27,972 nt of DNA from CAYVBN01 sp964538565 (GTDB lineage: Bacteria > Pseudomonadota > Alphaproteobacteria > Rhizobiales > Xanthobacteraceae). Of this stretch, positions 1 to 8,043 are shown piece by piece. The first letter of the stretch is position 1, and the number at the start of each line of letters is the position of its first letter. Below the pieces are notes generated by a model. The model saw only the letters and a list, made by a program, of their open reading frames with translations. It searched no databases and was not told where the DNA came from. The stretch is from positions 1-27,972 of the forward strand of contig CAZIGW010000121.1 in NCBI GenBank assembly GCA_964538565.1, written 5' to 3'. Both the position numbers and the translations under genes were made by a program.

Positions 1-1960
1 GGGCTGTCGCGGCGCCAAGGTGAGCTCGGCGCGCCAACTCTGCCGCGTGGAGCTCGAGCGCTTCCGAAAGGCGCTCGCCTCCGGCGACGCCTTGACGATC
101 GCCTGCACGCAGGAAGCGCCGATCTTCTCCGATGCCGCCGCGGAAGCCGGCGAAGCGCCGGCGCTGACGTTCGCCAACATCCGCGAGACCGCCGGCTGGT
201 CGATGCAGGCGGACATGGCGGGTCCCAAGATGGCGGCGCTGCTCGCCATGGCGGCCGAACCGGTGCCGACCGTCGCGTACGTGAATCTCACAAGCGAAGG
301 CGTCGTTTTGGTCTATGGACGCGACGAGCGCGCGATCGAGGCGGCAGACCTTCTGAAGGACCATCTCGATGTCACCGTGCTGATCCCTCGCGCCGAAGAC
401 CTCGCGCCGCCGCGCACGACGGAATTTCCGATCGTCAAGGGCACAATCGTCTCCGCGCAAGGTCATCTCGGCGCCTTCACGCTCGTGGTCGACGGCTACG
501 CGGTCCCGGCGCCGTCCTCGCGCGGCGCCTTCAGCTTCGGAGCGGCGCGAAACGGCGCGACGTCACGCTGCGATCTCGTGCTCGATCTGTCCGGCGGCGC
601 TCCGTTGTTTCCCGCCGCGGACCTGCGCGAGGGCTATCTGCGCGCCGATCCGGGCGACCCCGCCGCGGTGCTCAAGGCGGTGCTCAAGGCGCGCGATCTC
701 GTCGGCACCTTCGACAAGCCGCAGTACATCACGTTCACCGATGAGCTGTGCGCGCATTCGCGCTCGCGCATCGTCGGCTGCCGGCGCTGTCTCGATCTCT
801 GTCCGACGGGCGCGATCGCGCCGGCGGGCGATCATGTGGCGATCGATCCCAACGTGTGCGCCGGCTGCGGGCAATGCGCCGCCGTCTGTCCGACCGGCGC
901 CGCCGCCTACGCGCTGCCGCCGGCCGACACGCTCATGCGCCGCCTGCGCACGCTGCTTTCGACGTATCGCGCGTGCGGCGGCGACGCGCCCGTGGTGCTC
1001 GTGCACGACGAGGAGCACGGCGGCGCGCTCATCGATGCGCTCGCGCGCTACGGCGACGGCCTGCCCGCCAACGTGCTGCCGCTCGCGGTCAACGAAGTCA
1101 CGCAGGTCGGCCTCGAAGCCATCGCGGCGGGGTTCGCCTACGGGGCGACGGCGCTGCGGTTCCTGCTGCGGGCGCGCCCGCGCCACGACGTGACCGGGCT
1201 GGCGAGGACGATCGCGCTCGCCGAGCCGATCCTGAAGGGGCTCGGATTTGGGCCGGGGCGCGTGGCGACGATCGACACGGACGATCCCGACGCGCTCGGC
1301 GCGGCGCTGCAGGCGATCGCGCCGGAGCCGGGTGTCCAATCGCCCTCGGCGTTCGTGGCTGCTGGCGGCAAGCGCGATGTCCTGCGGCTGGCGTTGCGCG
1401 AGCTGCAGCGCGTGGCGCCCTCGCCGGCCGATGTCGTGCCGTTGCCGGAGGGCGCGCCGTTCGGCGCCGTCGAGATCGACGTCGCGGGTTGCACGCTCTG
1501 CCTCTCCTGCGTCTCCGCCTGTCCGACGGGCGCCCTGTCGGACAACCCCGAGCGCCCGATGCTGCGCTTCACCGAGGATGCCTGCGTGCAGTGCGGGTTG
1601 TGCAAGGCGACCTGCCCGGAAAAGGTCATCACGTTGCGGCCGCAGCTCGACTTTCGCGCCGCGACCGCGGCCGCGCGCCTCGTCAAGGAAGAGGAGCCGT
1701 TCCACTGCATCCGCTGCGGCAGGCCGTTCGGCGTCAAGAGCACGATCGACCGCGTCACCGCCAAGCTCGAAGGCCGGCACTGGATGTACAAGGGCGAGGC
1801 CGCGCGTCTCGACGTGATCAAGATGTGCGACGATTGCCGGGTGGCGGCCGTCAGCGAGCAGGATTTTGATCCGTATGGCGCGCCGGCGCGTCCGCCCGCG
1901 CGCACCACGGACGACTATCTGCGCGAGCGCACGCGGCGCGACGAGGAGCCGCGCTCCTGA
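1..1960 (+). CDS. Multi-cluster 4Fe-4S ferredoxin-type protein (5' end outside window)
   Basis: Probable electron-transfer or maturation iron-sulfur protein. The frame stays open to the window edge (the codons before the GTG at 20 read GCRGAK), so the true start probably lies upstream and GTG-20 is only the first internal candidate. Counting from GTG-20, there are four ferredoxin motifs CxxCxxC(x3)CP or equivalent: C254/257/261 with P, C280/283/286/290, C491/494/497/501 and C522/525/528/532. These should bind several [4Fe-4S] clusters. Two further CxxC pairs (C563/566 and C603/606) look like a zinc-ribbon or rubredoxin-like knuckle. No signal peptide or membrane segment is seen, so it is presumably cytoplasmic. 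I recall similar large 4Fe-4S proteins beside formate dehydrogenase and molybdenum-cofactor genes in Rhizobiales, and the MoeA-like and TusA genes nearby fit that. The specific partner is inferred. It converges on the WD40/cytochrome gene. Confidence 0.85.
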   Translation, partial: GCRGAKVSSARQLCRVELERFRKALASGDALTIACTQEAPIFSDAAAEAGEAPALTFANIRETAGWSMQADMAGPKMAALLAMAAEPVPTVAYVNLTSEGVVLVYGRDERAIEAADLLKDHLDVTVLIPRAEDLAPPRTTEFPIVKGTIVSAQGHLGAFTLVVDGYAVPAPSSRGAFSFGAARNGATSRCDLVLDLSGGAPLFPAADLREGYLRADPGDPAAVLKAVLKARDLVGTFDKPQYITFTDELCAHSRSRIVGCRRCLDLCPTGAIAPAGDHVAIDPNVCAGCGQCAAVCPTGAAAYALPPADTLMRRLRTLLSTYRACGGDAPVVLVHDEEHGGALIDALARYGDGLPANVLPLAVNEVTQVGLEAIAAGFAYGATALRFLLRARPRHDVTGLARTIALAEPILKGLGFGPGRVATIDTDDPDALGAALQAIAPEPGVQSPSAFVAAGGKRDVLRLALRELQRVAPSPADVVPLPEGAPFGAVEIDVAGCTLCLSCVSACPTGALSDNPERPMLRFTEDACVQCGLCKATCPEKVITLRPQLDFRAATAAARLVKEEEPFHCIRCGRPFGVKSTIDRVTAKLEGRHWMYKGEAARLDVIKMCDDCRVAAVSEQDFDPYGAPARPPARTTDDYLRERTRRDEEPRS

Positions 1961-1994
1961 TCCGTCACCTTCGGCCGGTGTGTCCTGGTCTCAA

Positions 1995-2029
1995 AGCGGG
2001 ATGACTTTTCTTCGAACCACCATCCCGCT
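1995..2029. terminator. Inverted repeat between convergent genes
   Basis: A perfect 9-bp inverted repeat (AGCGGGATG at 1995-2003, CATCCCGCT at 2021-2029) with a 17-nt loop. It lies 34 bp past the ferredoxin stop, in the 131-bp gap between two converging genes. It may act as a hairpin terminator or be part of the adjoining dispersed repeat. There is no T-tract after it on the plus strand, so its terminator role is uncertain. Confidence 0.4.
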
Positions 2030-2044
2030 CTGACTCTTCGATTT

Positions 2045-2093
2045 GAGCATGATCTTTCCCGAAAACCGGTATCCACTTTTCGGGATCATGCTC
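2045..2093. repeat. Dispersed palindromic repeat of Bradyrhizobiaceae type
   Basis: A long hairpin-forming element. Its outer arms GAGCATGAT (2045-2053) and ATCATGCTC (2085-2093) pair over 9 bp. Its inner arms CCCGAAAA (2058-2065) and TTTTCGGG (2077-2084) pair over 8 bp, with a 4-nt bulge (CTTT) and an 11-nt loop. The sequence resembles, from memory, a short palindromic repeat scattered between genes in Bradyrhizobium, Rhodopseudomonas and relatives. It overlaps the stop codon of the minus-strand WD40/cytochrome gene (2092-2094) and could serve as its 3' hairpin. Confidence 0.7.
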
Positions 2094-3384
2094 AGTGTGT
2101 CTTCGTCGCCCTGGCGAGGAATTCGACCAGGGCCGCGCGATCTTCCGCCAGGCCGATACGCTGCTCCGGCATCTTGGTGCCGGGCGTATAGGTCGCCGGA
2201 CCGACTTCAAACAGCTTGGCGACCGTCTCCGGCGTCCAGATGATGTCGAGCTTCTTCAACGCCGGCGAAAACTTGTAGCCCGGCAGCGTCGCGATCCTGC
2301 GGCCGAAGATGCCGGCAAGCGTCGGCCCCGCCCGGTTGCCCTCGTCGGGCCTGAGCGTGTGGCACGCGACACAGGCGCGAAATACCTCGGCGCCGTGATC
2401 GCCCGCGTAGGCCGCCAGGGGATCGTCGGGCGCGCCGGCTGCGACGAGGCCGATCGGATCGCCGGTCGCCGCATCCCAGCGCCGCACCGTCCGGTCGGTC
2501 CCGCCGGTGAGAAGCGTGTGTCCGTCCGGCAGAAACGCCAGCGACCACACCGGCAGCCCGGGTCCGACCAGGGTACGGACGAGCGTCCGCTTGCGGCGAT
2601 CGACGACCGCGACGGAGCCGCGGACGCCGGCGGCCGCGGCCAATGCGCCGTCGCCCGACACGGCCACAGAGATGACTGGAGACGGTCCGGTCTCGACCGT
2701 CCCGATCGTCTCGCCCGCGGGCGCGAGAAAATAGAGTTTTCCGTCCGCCCCGGCGGTGACGATCTCGCCGTCGGGCGCGACCGCGACGCTGTTGAGCGGC
2801 GTCGGCAGGTGCTTGACCACGGGCGCACCGGAAGCGATCGGCCAGATGCGGATCGTCGCGTCGTAGCCGGCGCTCACGACACTGCGTCCTTCCGGCGCGA
2901 AGGCGACGTCGTTCACGTTCTGCCCGTGTCCTTCGAGCACCCGCGTCTCGCCGCCCGAGAGCGGCCACAGCCGAACAGTGTGGTCCCACGAAGCTGACGC
3001 AAGCAGCCGGCCATCCGGCGAGACGGCGAGCGCCACGATCGGGGCCTCGTGCCCTTCGAGCACGCGATCGGGATGATCCCGGCCCGGCGTCCACAACGCG
3101 ATCCGCCTGTCCTCGCCGGCCGTGACGATGCGTCCATCCTTGAGAAACGCGACGGCGTTGACGGCGCCCTCGTGGAACCGCAGCACCTGCTCGGCCGCGT
3201 TGCGGCGGAGCGACCAGCGGATCGCGGACTGGTCGAAGCTGCCCGACACCGCGCTCGCGCCGTCGGGCGAGACCGCGATGGCGCGTACCGGACCGCCGTG
3301 CCCGCGCAATTGCGCGTGCGCCGTCGCGGGCGCGAGACAGAGAACCAGAAGCAGGCCGAGAAGACGCAACACAGCCGGGCTCAT
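2092..3384 (-). CDS. Exported WD40-repeat protein with C-terminal cytochrome c domain
   Basis: A 430-residue periplasmic c-type cytochrome fused to a beta-propeller. Residues 1-24 are a Sec signal peptide (hydrophobic LRLLGLLLVLCLAPA, cleavage after AHA). Residues about 25-310 hold roughly seven WD40 blades, recognisable by recurring SPDG turns and WD-type ends such as IRWS, IALW, VRLW, IRIW and RRWD. The C-terminal 110 residues are a class I cytochrome c with haem motif CVACH (C338, C341, H342) and a probable axial Met405 in TKMPEQ. ATG-3384 is chosen over the longer frame from TTG-3426 because the signal peptide begins directly there. It lies 42 bp downstream of the MoeA-PBP fusion on the same strand, so it may be co-transcribed. 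It presumably passes electrons in the periplasm while the propeller docks a partner; the partner is unknown. Confidence 0.88.
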   Translation of the reverse strand: MSPAVLRLLGLLLVLCLAPATAHAQLRGHGGPVRAIAVSPDGASAVSGSFDQSAIRWSLRRNAAEQVLRFHEGAVNAVAFLKDGRIVTAGEDRRIALWTPGRDHPDRVLEGHEAPIVALAVSPDGRLLASASWDHTVRLWPLSGGETRVLEGHGQNVNDVAFAPEGRSVVSAGYDATIRIWPIASGAPVVKHLPTPLNSVAVAPDGEIVTAGADGKLYFLAPAGETIGTVETGPSPVISVAVSGDGALAAAAGVRGSVAVVDRRKRTLVRTLVGPGLPVWSLAFLPDGHTLLTGGTDRTVRRWDAATGDPIGLVAAGAPDDPLAAYAGDHGAEVFRACVACHTLRPDEGNRAGPTLAGIFGRRIATLPGYKFSPALKKLDIIWTPETVAKLFEVGPATYTPGTKMPEQRIGLAEDRAALVEFLARATKTH

Positions 3385-3405
3385 GCGCGCGGTCCCGCGC
3401 GATCG

Positions 3406-3425
3406 TGGGTTACCTTGATAACCCA
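3406..3425. repeat. Small perfect inverted repeat between MoeA-PBP and WD40/cytochrome genes
   Basis: TGGGTTA (3406-3412) and TAACCCA (3419-3425) form a perfect 7-bp stem with a 6-nt loop, immediately after the MoeA-PBP stop codon and about 20 bp before the cytochrome ATG. No T-run follows it on the minus strand, so it is a weak terminator at best. An intercistronic processing or stabilising hairpin, or an operator, is equally possible. Confidence 0.35.
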
Positions 3426-3426
3426 A

Positions 3427-5421
3427 TTAGTCGTCCGCGGGGCGCATGCCGAGCGCGCGGATGCGACCTCGTACCGCAGGGGCGCGCAGCGCGGCGAGGA
3501 ACGCCTGCACGGCGGGACGCGATCGGCGCGCCTCGACCAGAAGGAAATCGTAGTGCTCCGGCACGATCGGCAGAAATCCGAGGCCGTAGAGCGACGCCAC
3601 CGTCTCGATCGCGACGCCCCAGTCGGCGCGGCCCTGGGCGACGGCCGCCGCGACCGCGTTGTGCGAGCGCGGCTGGTTGGCGTAGCCCGCGGGCCGCACG
3701 CCGGCGAGCAGCCGGTCGATCAGCAGGCGGGTGCCGGAACCGGCGTTGCGGTTGACCATCAGGCAAGCCGGATCGGCGAGCGCCGCCTTCAAGGCCACCT
3801 CCGCGCTCGTCGCCGCAAAGCGCGCGTCGTCGCGGCGGAACACGAAGCCCTGCATGCGCTCCCAGCCGCGCACGAGCGTCAGGCCGGGGCGCGTGAGGTG
3901 CGTGTTGTAGGCGCCGGTCGCCGGATCGGCGAGGTGCACTGGCGCGAGATCGCATTCGCCCCGCTCCGCCGCCGCCACGCCCCCCATGCTGCCGACCGCG
4001 ATCGTGCGTGCAGAAAAGCCGCGCTCCGCCAGGTGTCCGAGCACGGCATCGAGCGCCACGCAGTGGCTTCCCATGACGGTGAGATCGGGCAGCCGCGCGG
4101 CGTCGCCGATGAGAGTCACTTCGGCGGTGGTCCCGGCATCGAGCCCGCCCGCCAGCGCATCGATCGCCAGGAATCCGTCCGCCTGCGAGAAGGCCGTCAC
4201 CGATCCCGAACCTTTCGCGGTCGGGAACGCCACCGGACCGTTCTCGCCCGCCACCAGCGCGACCATCACGAACTCCTGGCGGCCCATCTCGGAAGGGATG
4301 CGCACCGGAACGAGCGCCTCGAGGGTTTGCGCATCCTCGGCCGGCCGTCCGGCGCGCGCGCGGATCACGGGCGCGACGAAGGTATGAAAGGTGAAAATCG
4401 CGGACGTCGGAAATCCCGGCAGGACAACGATCGGCTTGCGGTCCACAGCCGCGAGACACAGTGGCTTGCCGGGCTTGAGCGCCACCCCGTGAACCAGCAC
4501 GCCCGGGGCGCCGAGCCGCGACACCACGCGATGGGAAATGTCGCCGGCTCCCTTCGACGTTCCGCCGCTGAGCACCACCATGTCGCATTCGGCGAGCGCG
4601 TGACGGACGGCGGCTTCGAGCCGGACCTCATCGTCCGGATAGGCGCCCAGTGAGACCGCCTCGCCGCCGGCCTCGATGACCGCCGCCGCGATGATCGCGC
4701 CGTTGCTGTCATAGACGCCGGCCGGCCGCAGCGCCTCGCCCGGCTGCACCAGTTCGTCGCCGGTCGAGAGCACCGCGACCCGCGGTCTGCGCACCACGTC
4801 GACCGCCGCGATGCCGCAGGCGGCGAGCATGCCGATCTCGCGCGAGGTGATGCGCACGCCTCGGCGCAGGACCGTTTCGCCCCGCGCCATATCCGACCCG
4901 GCGAACGATACGAACCGTCCCGGCACCACGGCGTGCCGGATGTCGACCGCAGGACCCTCGCGGGTCTCGGCGAGCTCGGTCTGCTCGATCATCACGACCG
5001 CATCTGCGCCGCGCGGAATGGCCCCGCCGGTGGCGATCGCCGTGGCCGTTCCGACGACGACTTCCACGGTCGGCGCGTGGCCGCAGGCGACGACCTCGGG
5101 GTTGAGGCGGAGCCGGCGCGGATTGCCGGCCGTCGCCCCCGCCGTATCGCTGGCGCGCACCGCAAATCCGTCGACATTCGAACGGTCGAACGGCGGCGCA
5201 TCGACGGCCGCGAGCACGTCATTTGCAAGAATACGGCCGAGAGCTTCCGCCAGCGGCACCGTTTCGGGCGGCAGCGGATCAAGATCAATGTGCTTCTCGA
5301 AGCGGGCGCGCGCCTCCGCCGCGGAGACGACCTCCAGGAACTGCTCCTGGCGGGCCGCGTTGCGCACGGCGGCAAGAAGCGCCTCGGCGCGCGCCGGCGC
5401 CTCGGGACGATCCTGTTTCAT
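3427..5421 (-). CDS. MoeA-type molybdopterin protein fused to a PBP-like domain
   Basis: A 664-residue two-part protein. Residues about 40-430 are MoeA-like: PPFDRSNVDGFAVRA (77-91) is the substrate-site region, TGDEL (220-224) and SGGTSKGAGD (285-294) are the MoCF-fold motifs, and PGFPTSA (335-341) follows. MoeA inserts molybdate into adenylated molybdopterin. Residues about 445-664 resemble the PBP-like (periplasmic-binding-protein fold) domain found attached to some MoeA proteins, with the motif NRNAGSGTR at 557-565. It has no signal peptide, so this domain would be a cytoplasmic ligand sensor, perhaps for molybdate or another oxyanion (inference). ATG-5421 is used because its first bases overlap the stop of the upstream gene as ATGA, indicating translational coupling; the longer reading from 5565 would run far into that gene. 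Confidence 0.9.
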   Translation of the reverse strand: MKQDRPEAPARAEALLAAVRNAARQEQFLEVVSAAEARARFEKHIDLDPLPPETVPLAEALGRILANDVLAAVDAPPFDRSNVDGFAVRASDTAGATAGNPRRLRLNPEVVACGHAPTVEVVVGTATAIATGGAIPRGADAVVMIEQTELAETREGPAVDIRHAVVPGRFVSFAGSDMARGETVLRRGVRITSREIGMLAACGIAAVDVVRRPRVAVLSTGDELVQPGEALRPAGVYDSNGAIIAAAVIEAGGEAVSLGAYPDDEVRLEAAVRHALAECDMVVLSGGTSKGAGDISHRVVSRLGAPGVLVHGVALKPGKPLCLAAVDRKPIVVLPGFPTSAIFTFHTFVAPVIRARAGRPAEDAQTLEALVPVRIPSEMGRQEFVMVALVAGENGPVAFPTAKGSGSVTAFSQADGFLAIDALAGGLDAGTTAEVTLIGDAARLPDLTVMGSHCVALDAVLGHLAERGFSARTIAVGSMGGVAAAERGECDLAPVHLADPATGAYNTHLTRPGLTLVRGWERMQGFVFRRDDARFAATSAEVALKAALADPACLMVNRNAGSGTRLLIDRLLAGVRPAGYANQPRSHNAVAAAVAQGRADWGVAIETVASLYGLGFLPIVPEHYDFLLVEARRSRPAVQAFLAALRAPAVRGRIRALGMRPADD

Positions 5422-6545
5422 GGCAGCGGCCTCACAGCCACGCCTGTTCCGGCCGGATAGCCTTCGCTCTCGGCCGGAACAAGAATCCAGCCGTCCGCGG
5501 CGAGGAGCGACTGCAGCGGCAGATATCCCGACGCGAGCGGCGCAATTCCTTCCTGGTCGCGGCACACCGGCACGACCTCCGCGAGACCGAGCGAGGACGT
5601 CACCTTGCGCGACAGCTTGGCGCGCGTTGACTCGTTTTCACCTGACGCATCGCCGAGGCGATCGACAAGACGCCGGCCGACCGTGAGCCAGGCCGCGAGC
5701 GCGGCGTCCAGCCGGCCGGGCACGACCAGCACCGGGACCCGTTCCACGAACCCGAGCGCCGCGCTTTCGCCCGGCGAAAGGGCGATCCCGTGCGCTTCGA
5801 CGCGGCCGGAGGCGGCGAGCGCGTGCACGCTGGCATCGTCCGATCCGCTGCCGCTGCCGCCCACGACCACAAACGCGTCGGCGTCCTTCCCGAGCAGGAT
5901 CGCGGCGAGACCGTCCGGATCGCGCGGCGACGACCCCGACAGAGGGCTCGCCCCTGCACCTTGCAGCATTCGTCCCAGCAGGTTGGCGATCGCCGCTATG
6001 ATCGGATCTTCGCCGCGCACCGGCACGATTCGGATCCGCGGCGCGCGAACCGGGACGCTCGACACGCCGAGCGCCGCCATGGCGGCGACATCCGTCACCC
6101 GCAGTCGCGCGCCGGCGCGTGCGAGAATTTCGTGCCGGCCCGCGTCGATGCCGATCGCCAGCACGCCGTCGCCGGGCGCGATCGGTGCAATCGCTTCCGC
6201 AGCATCGCCACGCGCCACGACGGCTTCGACCGGCGCCACCGCATCGGCTTCGGGCGGCAGCGGCTGCCCCGATCTGATCGGAACGGCAGAAATCGGAACG
6301 GGTGCGAACGGCCCGGCGTCGACCGTCTGCTCCGACCTGACCGCCCACCCGTCACAGAGCGCGACCGGCGCCGACGGCCTTGCTGCCGGCGCGACGATGT
6401 CCTCCGCCAGGACATGGCCGGCGGCGCGCTCGATCGCGATCCGGCGGGCGCAGACCGGATCCACCTGCCGGTCGATCCGGTCGAGGATGTCGACGAGCGG
6501 GGTGAGCCGTTCGATCCTTTGCGGGCCGTTCGGGGGCGCAACCAT
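5418..6545 (-). CDS. Degenerate MoeA-like molybdopterin-binding protein
   Basis: A 375-residue protein with the overall MoeA layout. An N-terminal region carries CDGWAVR (64-70), matching the DG[YF]A site of MoeA. Residues about 170-290 form a MoCF-like domain and there is a C-terminal beta domain. The usual TGDE motif is replaced by VRGEDP (176-181), and the SGGxSxGxxD loop by VVGGSGSGSDD (228-237). It may therefore bind but not process molybdopterin, or act on a different ligand. ATG-6545 is the likely start; an in-frame ATG at 6587 would add 14 residues. It is the first gene of the minus-strand group and its TGA overlaps the ATG of the MoeA-PBP fusion. The pairing suggests the two proteins work together, possibly maturing a formate-dehydrogenase-like enzyme (inference). 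Confidence 0.78.
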   Translation of the reverse strand: MVAPPNGPQRIERLTPLVDILDRIDRQVDPVCARRIAIERAAGHVLAEDIVAPAARPSAPVALCDGWAVRSEQTVDAGPFAPVPISAVPIRSGQPLPPEADAVAPVEAVVARGDAAEAIAPIAPGDGVLAIGIDAGRHEILARAGARLRVTDVAAMAALGVSSVPVRAPRIRIVPVRGEDPIIAAIANLLGRMLQGAGASPLSGSSPRDPDGLAAILLGKDADAFVVVGGSGSGSDDASVHALAASGRVEAHGIALSPGESAALGFVERVPVLVVPGRLDAALAAWLTVGRRLVDRLGDASGENESTRAKLSRKVTSSLGLAEVVPVCRDQEGIAPLASGYLPLQSLLAADGWILVPAESEGYPAGTGVAVRPLP

Positions 6546-6655
6546 AGGGGTATCTGGCGGTCCGGAACCGCCGCGGTCAAGCGACATCGGCCGCCGGTCA
6601 GCGCTGCGATTTGCCCCCCAAGGGACGGGCGCCGTGACACGCTCCGGCCGGGATG

Positions 6656-6707
6656 TTAGAGCGTTTCGGCGAAGCGGGTATCGGCTCGCGTGAAGAAGAC
6701 GTGTCAA
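6656..6707. repeat. Second dispersed repeat (TTAGAGCG type) in divergent intergenic gap
   Basis: An imperfect palindromic block beginning TTAGAGCGTTTCGGCGAAG and ending GAAGAAGACGTGTCAA. From memory it resembles a second class of short intergenic repeat in Bradyrhizobiaceae. It lies in the 183-bp (or longer) space between the divergent MoeA-like and TusA genes, where their promoters must also be. I see no further strong motif in this gap. Confidence 0.55.
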
Positions 6708-6770
6708 GGCAGGAACCTTGAGCCCCGGCTTTGATTCCATCAAGGCCGGAAAGGCTCCAGCGAGAGCCCG

Positions 6771-6995
6771 ATGAGCGAGACGACGATCGACCTGCGCGGG
6801 CTGAAGTGCCCCCTTCCCGCTCTCAAGACCCGCAAGGCCCTGTCGCGTCTTGCGGCGGGGGACCGGCTCACCGTCACCTGCACCGACCCGCTGTCTGAGA
6901 TCGACATCCCCAACCTGATCCGCGAGACCGGGGACGACCTCGAAGCGACCGCACGCGAGGGCGAAACCCTGGTGTTCCGTATTCGCAAGCGCTGA
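6771..6995 (+). CDS. tusA: TusA-family sulfurtransferase (sulfur carrier)
   Basis: A 74-residue protein of normal TusA/SirA length. The diagnostic LRGLKCPLPALKTRKAL stretch carries the CPxP motif with sulfur-accepting Cys13 as a persulfide site. TusA proteins relay sulfur from cysteine desulfurases to acceptors, including tRNA thiolation and molybdenum-cofactor or formate-dehydrogenase maturation. Beside two MoeA-like genes and a multi-[4Fe-4S] protein, a role in supplying sulfur to a molybdoenzyme is the most natural reading, though this is inferred. It is divergent from the MoeA-like gene and convergent with the TctC gene, so it is probably its own transcription unit. A purine-rich stretch (GCGAGAG) precedes the ATG. 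Confidence 0.9.
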   Translation: MSETTIDLRGLKCPLPALKTRKALSRLAAGDRLTVTCTDPLSEIDIPNLIRETGDDLEATAREGETLVFRIRKR

Positions 6996-7023
6996 CGCCG
7001 GCGATCCCGATCCGTCGCGCTGT

Positions 7024-7051
7024 GGGCGGGCAGGCGCGGCGTCGCCCGCCC
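7024..7051. terminator. Probable bidirectional hairpin between tusA and the TctC gene
   Basis: GGGCGGGC (7024-7031) and GCCCGCCC (7044-7051) form a perfect 8-bp all-GC stem with a 12-nt loop. It is centred in the 73-bp gap between the converging TusA and TctC genes. Position and strength suggest a terminator for both strands, but there is no T-tract. Confidence 0.5.
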
Positions 7052-7068
7052 GGTCCATCGTCGCTGAC

Positions 7069-8043
7069 TCAATTCGTCGACAGGCCGAGCTGCTTGACGA
7101 CGGGCGTCCACTTGGCCACCTCGCCGGATACGAACGCGTCAAATTGGCGGGCGTCCATCGGCTCGCTGATCAACCCGTCGCGGCGCAGATGCTCCTGCAC
7201 CTCCGGGCGCGCCATCGCCTTGACGACCTCGCGATTGACCTTCTCGACGATCTCCCTGGGCAGGCCGGCCGGCCCGGCGAGCGCAAACCAGTTGGTGGTG
7301 ACGAGCTCGGGATAGCCGAGCTCCTTGAAGGTCGGCACCTGCGCATAGTCGGGGATGCGGGCGTTCGCCGTGTGGGCGAGCGCGACAAGGTTTCCGCTGC
7401 GGATCTGTCCCGAGGCCGAGGAGAGCGTCTGCGAGGAGAACGCGATGTGCCCGCCCACGAGGTCCATCAGGCCCTGCGAGGCGCCCTTGTAGGGAACGTG
7501 TTCGACGTTGATGCCGGCCTTGCGCGCGAAGAACTCGGCGACGAGCTGGCCGTTGCTGCCGACGCCGGAGGAGGAATAGGTCAGCGGTTTGCCGCTACGC
7601 TTGGCATAGGCGATGAAGTCCGGGATCGTCTTCACTCCGGTCGCCGGATTCACGACGAGCACGATCGGCGAGCCGGCGAGATAGGCGATCTTGGTGAGGT
7701 CGTGCACCGCCTCGGCGCCCGCCTTCGGATTGATGATGGGCGTGATCACGTGCAGCGACAGCGTCGTGATGACGAGGTTGTAACCGTCGGGTTCGGCATG
7801 GACGACCGACTGCACGCCCACGAGACCGCCGGCGCCGAGACGCGTCTCGACAAAGAACTGCTGGCCGAAGGCGCGGGTGAGATTTTCCGCGACGATGCGC
7901 GCCAGAACATCGGCCGCCCCGCCGGCCGCGAACGTGCAGACGATCCGCACCGGCCGCGTCGGCCATTCCTCCGCCCGCGCCCTTCCAAGCGGAAGAACGA
8001 GAACCAGCGCGAGCGCGGCGAGCGCACCATATCGTTTCAACAT
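7069..8043 (-). CDS. Tripartite tricarboxylate transporter substrate-binding protein (TctC/Bug family)
   Basis: A 324-residue exported solute-binding protein. Residues 1-24 are a Sec signal peptide (MLKRYGALAALALVLVLP..., cleavage near ARA-EE). The mature start WPTRPVRIVCTFAAGGAADVLARI is the hallmark of the Bug family, and GAGGLVG and TYSSSGVGSNGQ are further ligand-loop motifs. These proteins capture carboxylates such as citrate, aromatic acids or nicotinate for TctAB permeases. ATG-8043 is preferred because GGAGGAAAT precedes it and the signal peptide starts there; the frame continues upstream without family similarity. No tctA or tctB gene is in the window, so it is an orphan binding protein, as is common in this family. 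It is divergent from the class II aldolase gene, which may act on the imported compound (inference). Confidence 0.92.
   Translation of the reverse strand: MLKRYGALAALALVLVLPLGRARAEEWPTRPVRIVCTFAAGGAADVLARIVAENLTRAFGQQFFVETRLGAGGLVGVQSVVHAEPDGYNLVITTLSLHVITPIINPKAGAEAVHDLTKIAYLAGSPIVLVVNPATGVKTIPDFIAYAKRSGKPLTYSSSGVGSNGQLVAEFFARKAGINVEHVPYKGASQGLMDLVGGHIAFSSQTLSSASGQIRSGNLVALAHTANARIPDYAQVPTFKELGYPELVTTNWFALAGPAGLPREIVEKVNREVVKAMARPEVQEHLRRDGLISEPMDARQFDAFVSGEVAKWTPVVKQLGLSTN

Noticed and set aside
3049..4653. Long plus-strand open frame of 534 codons opposite the MoeA-PBP and WD40 genes
   Set aside because: Arg/His/Gly-rich translation with no recognisable domain, directly antisense to two well-supported genes; a shadow frame expected in high-GC DNA.
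5422..5565. Longer start for the MoeA-PBP fusion at 5565
   Set aside because: The added 48 residues lie inside the upstream gene in another frame and look unrelated to MoeA; ATG-5421 has the ATGA coupling.
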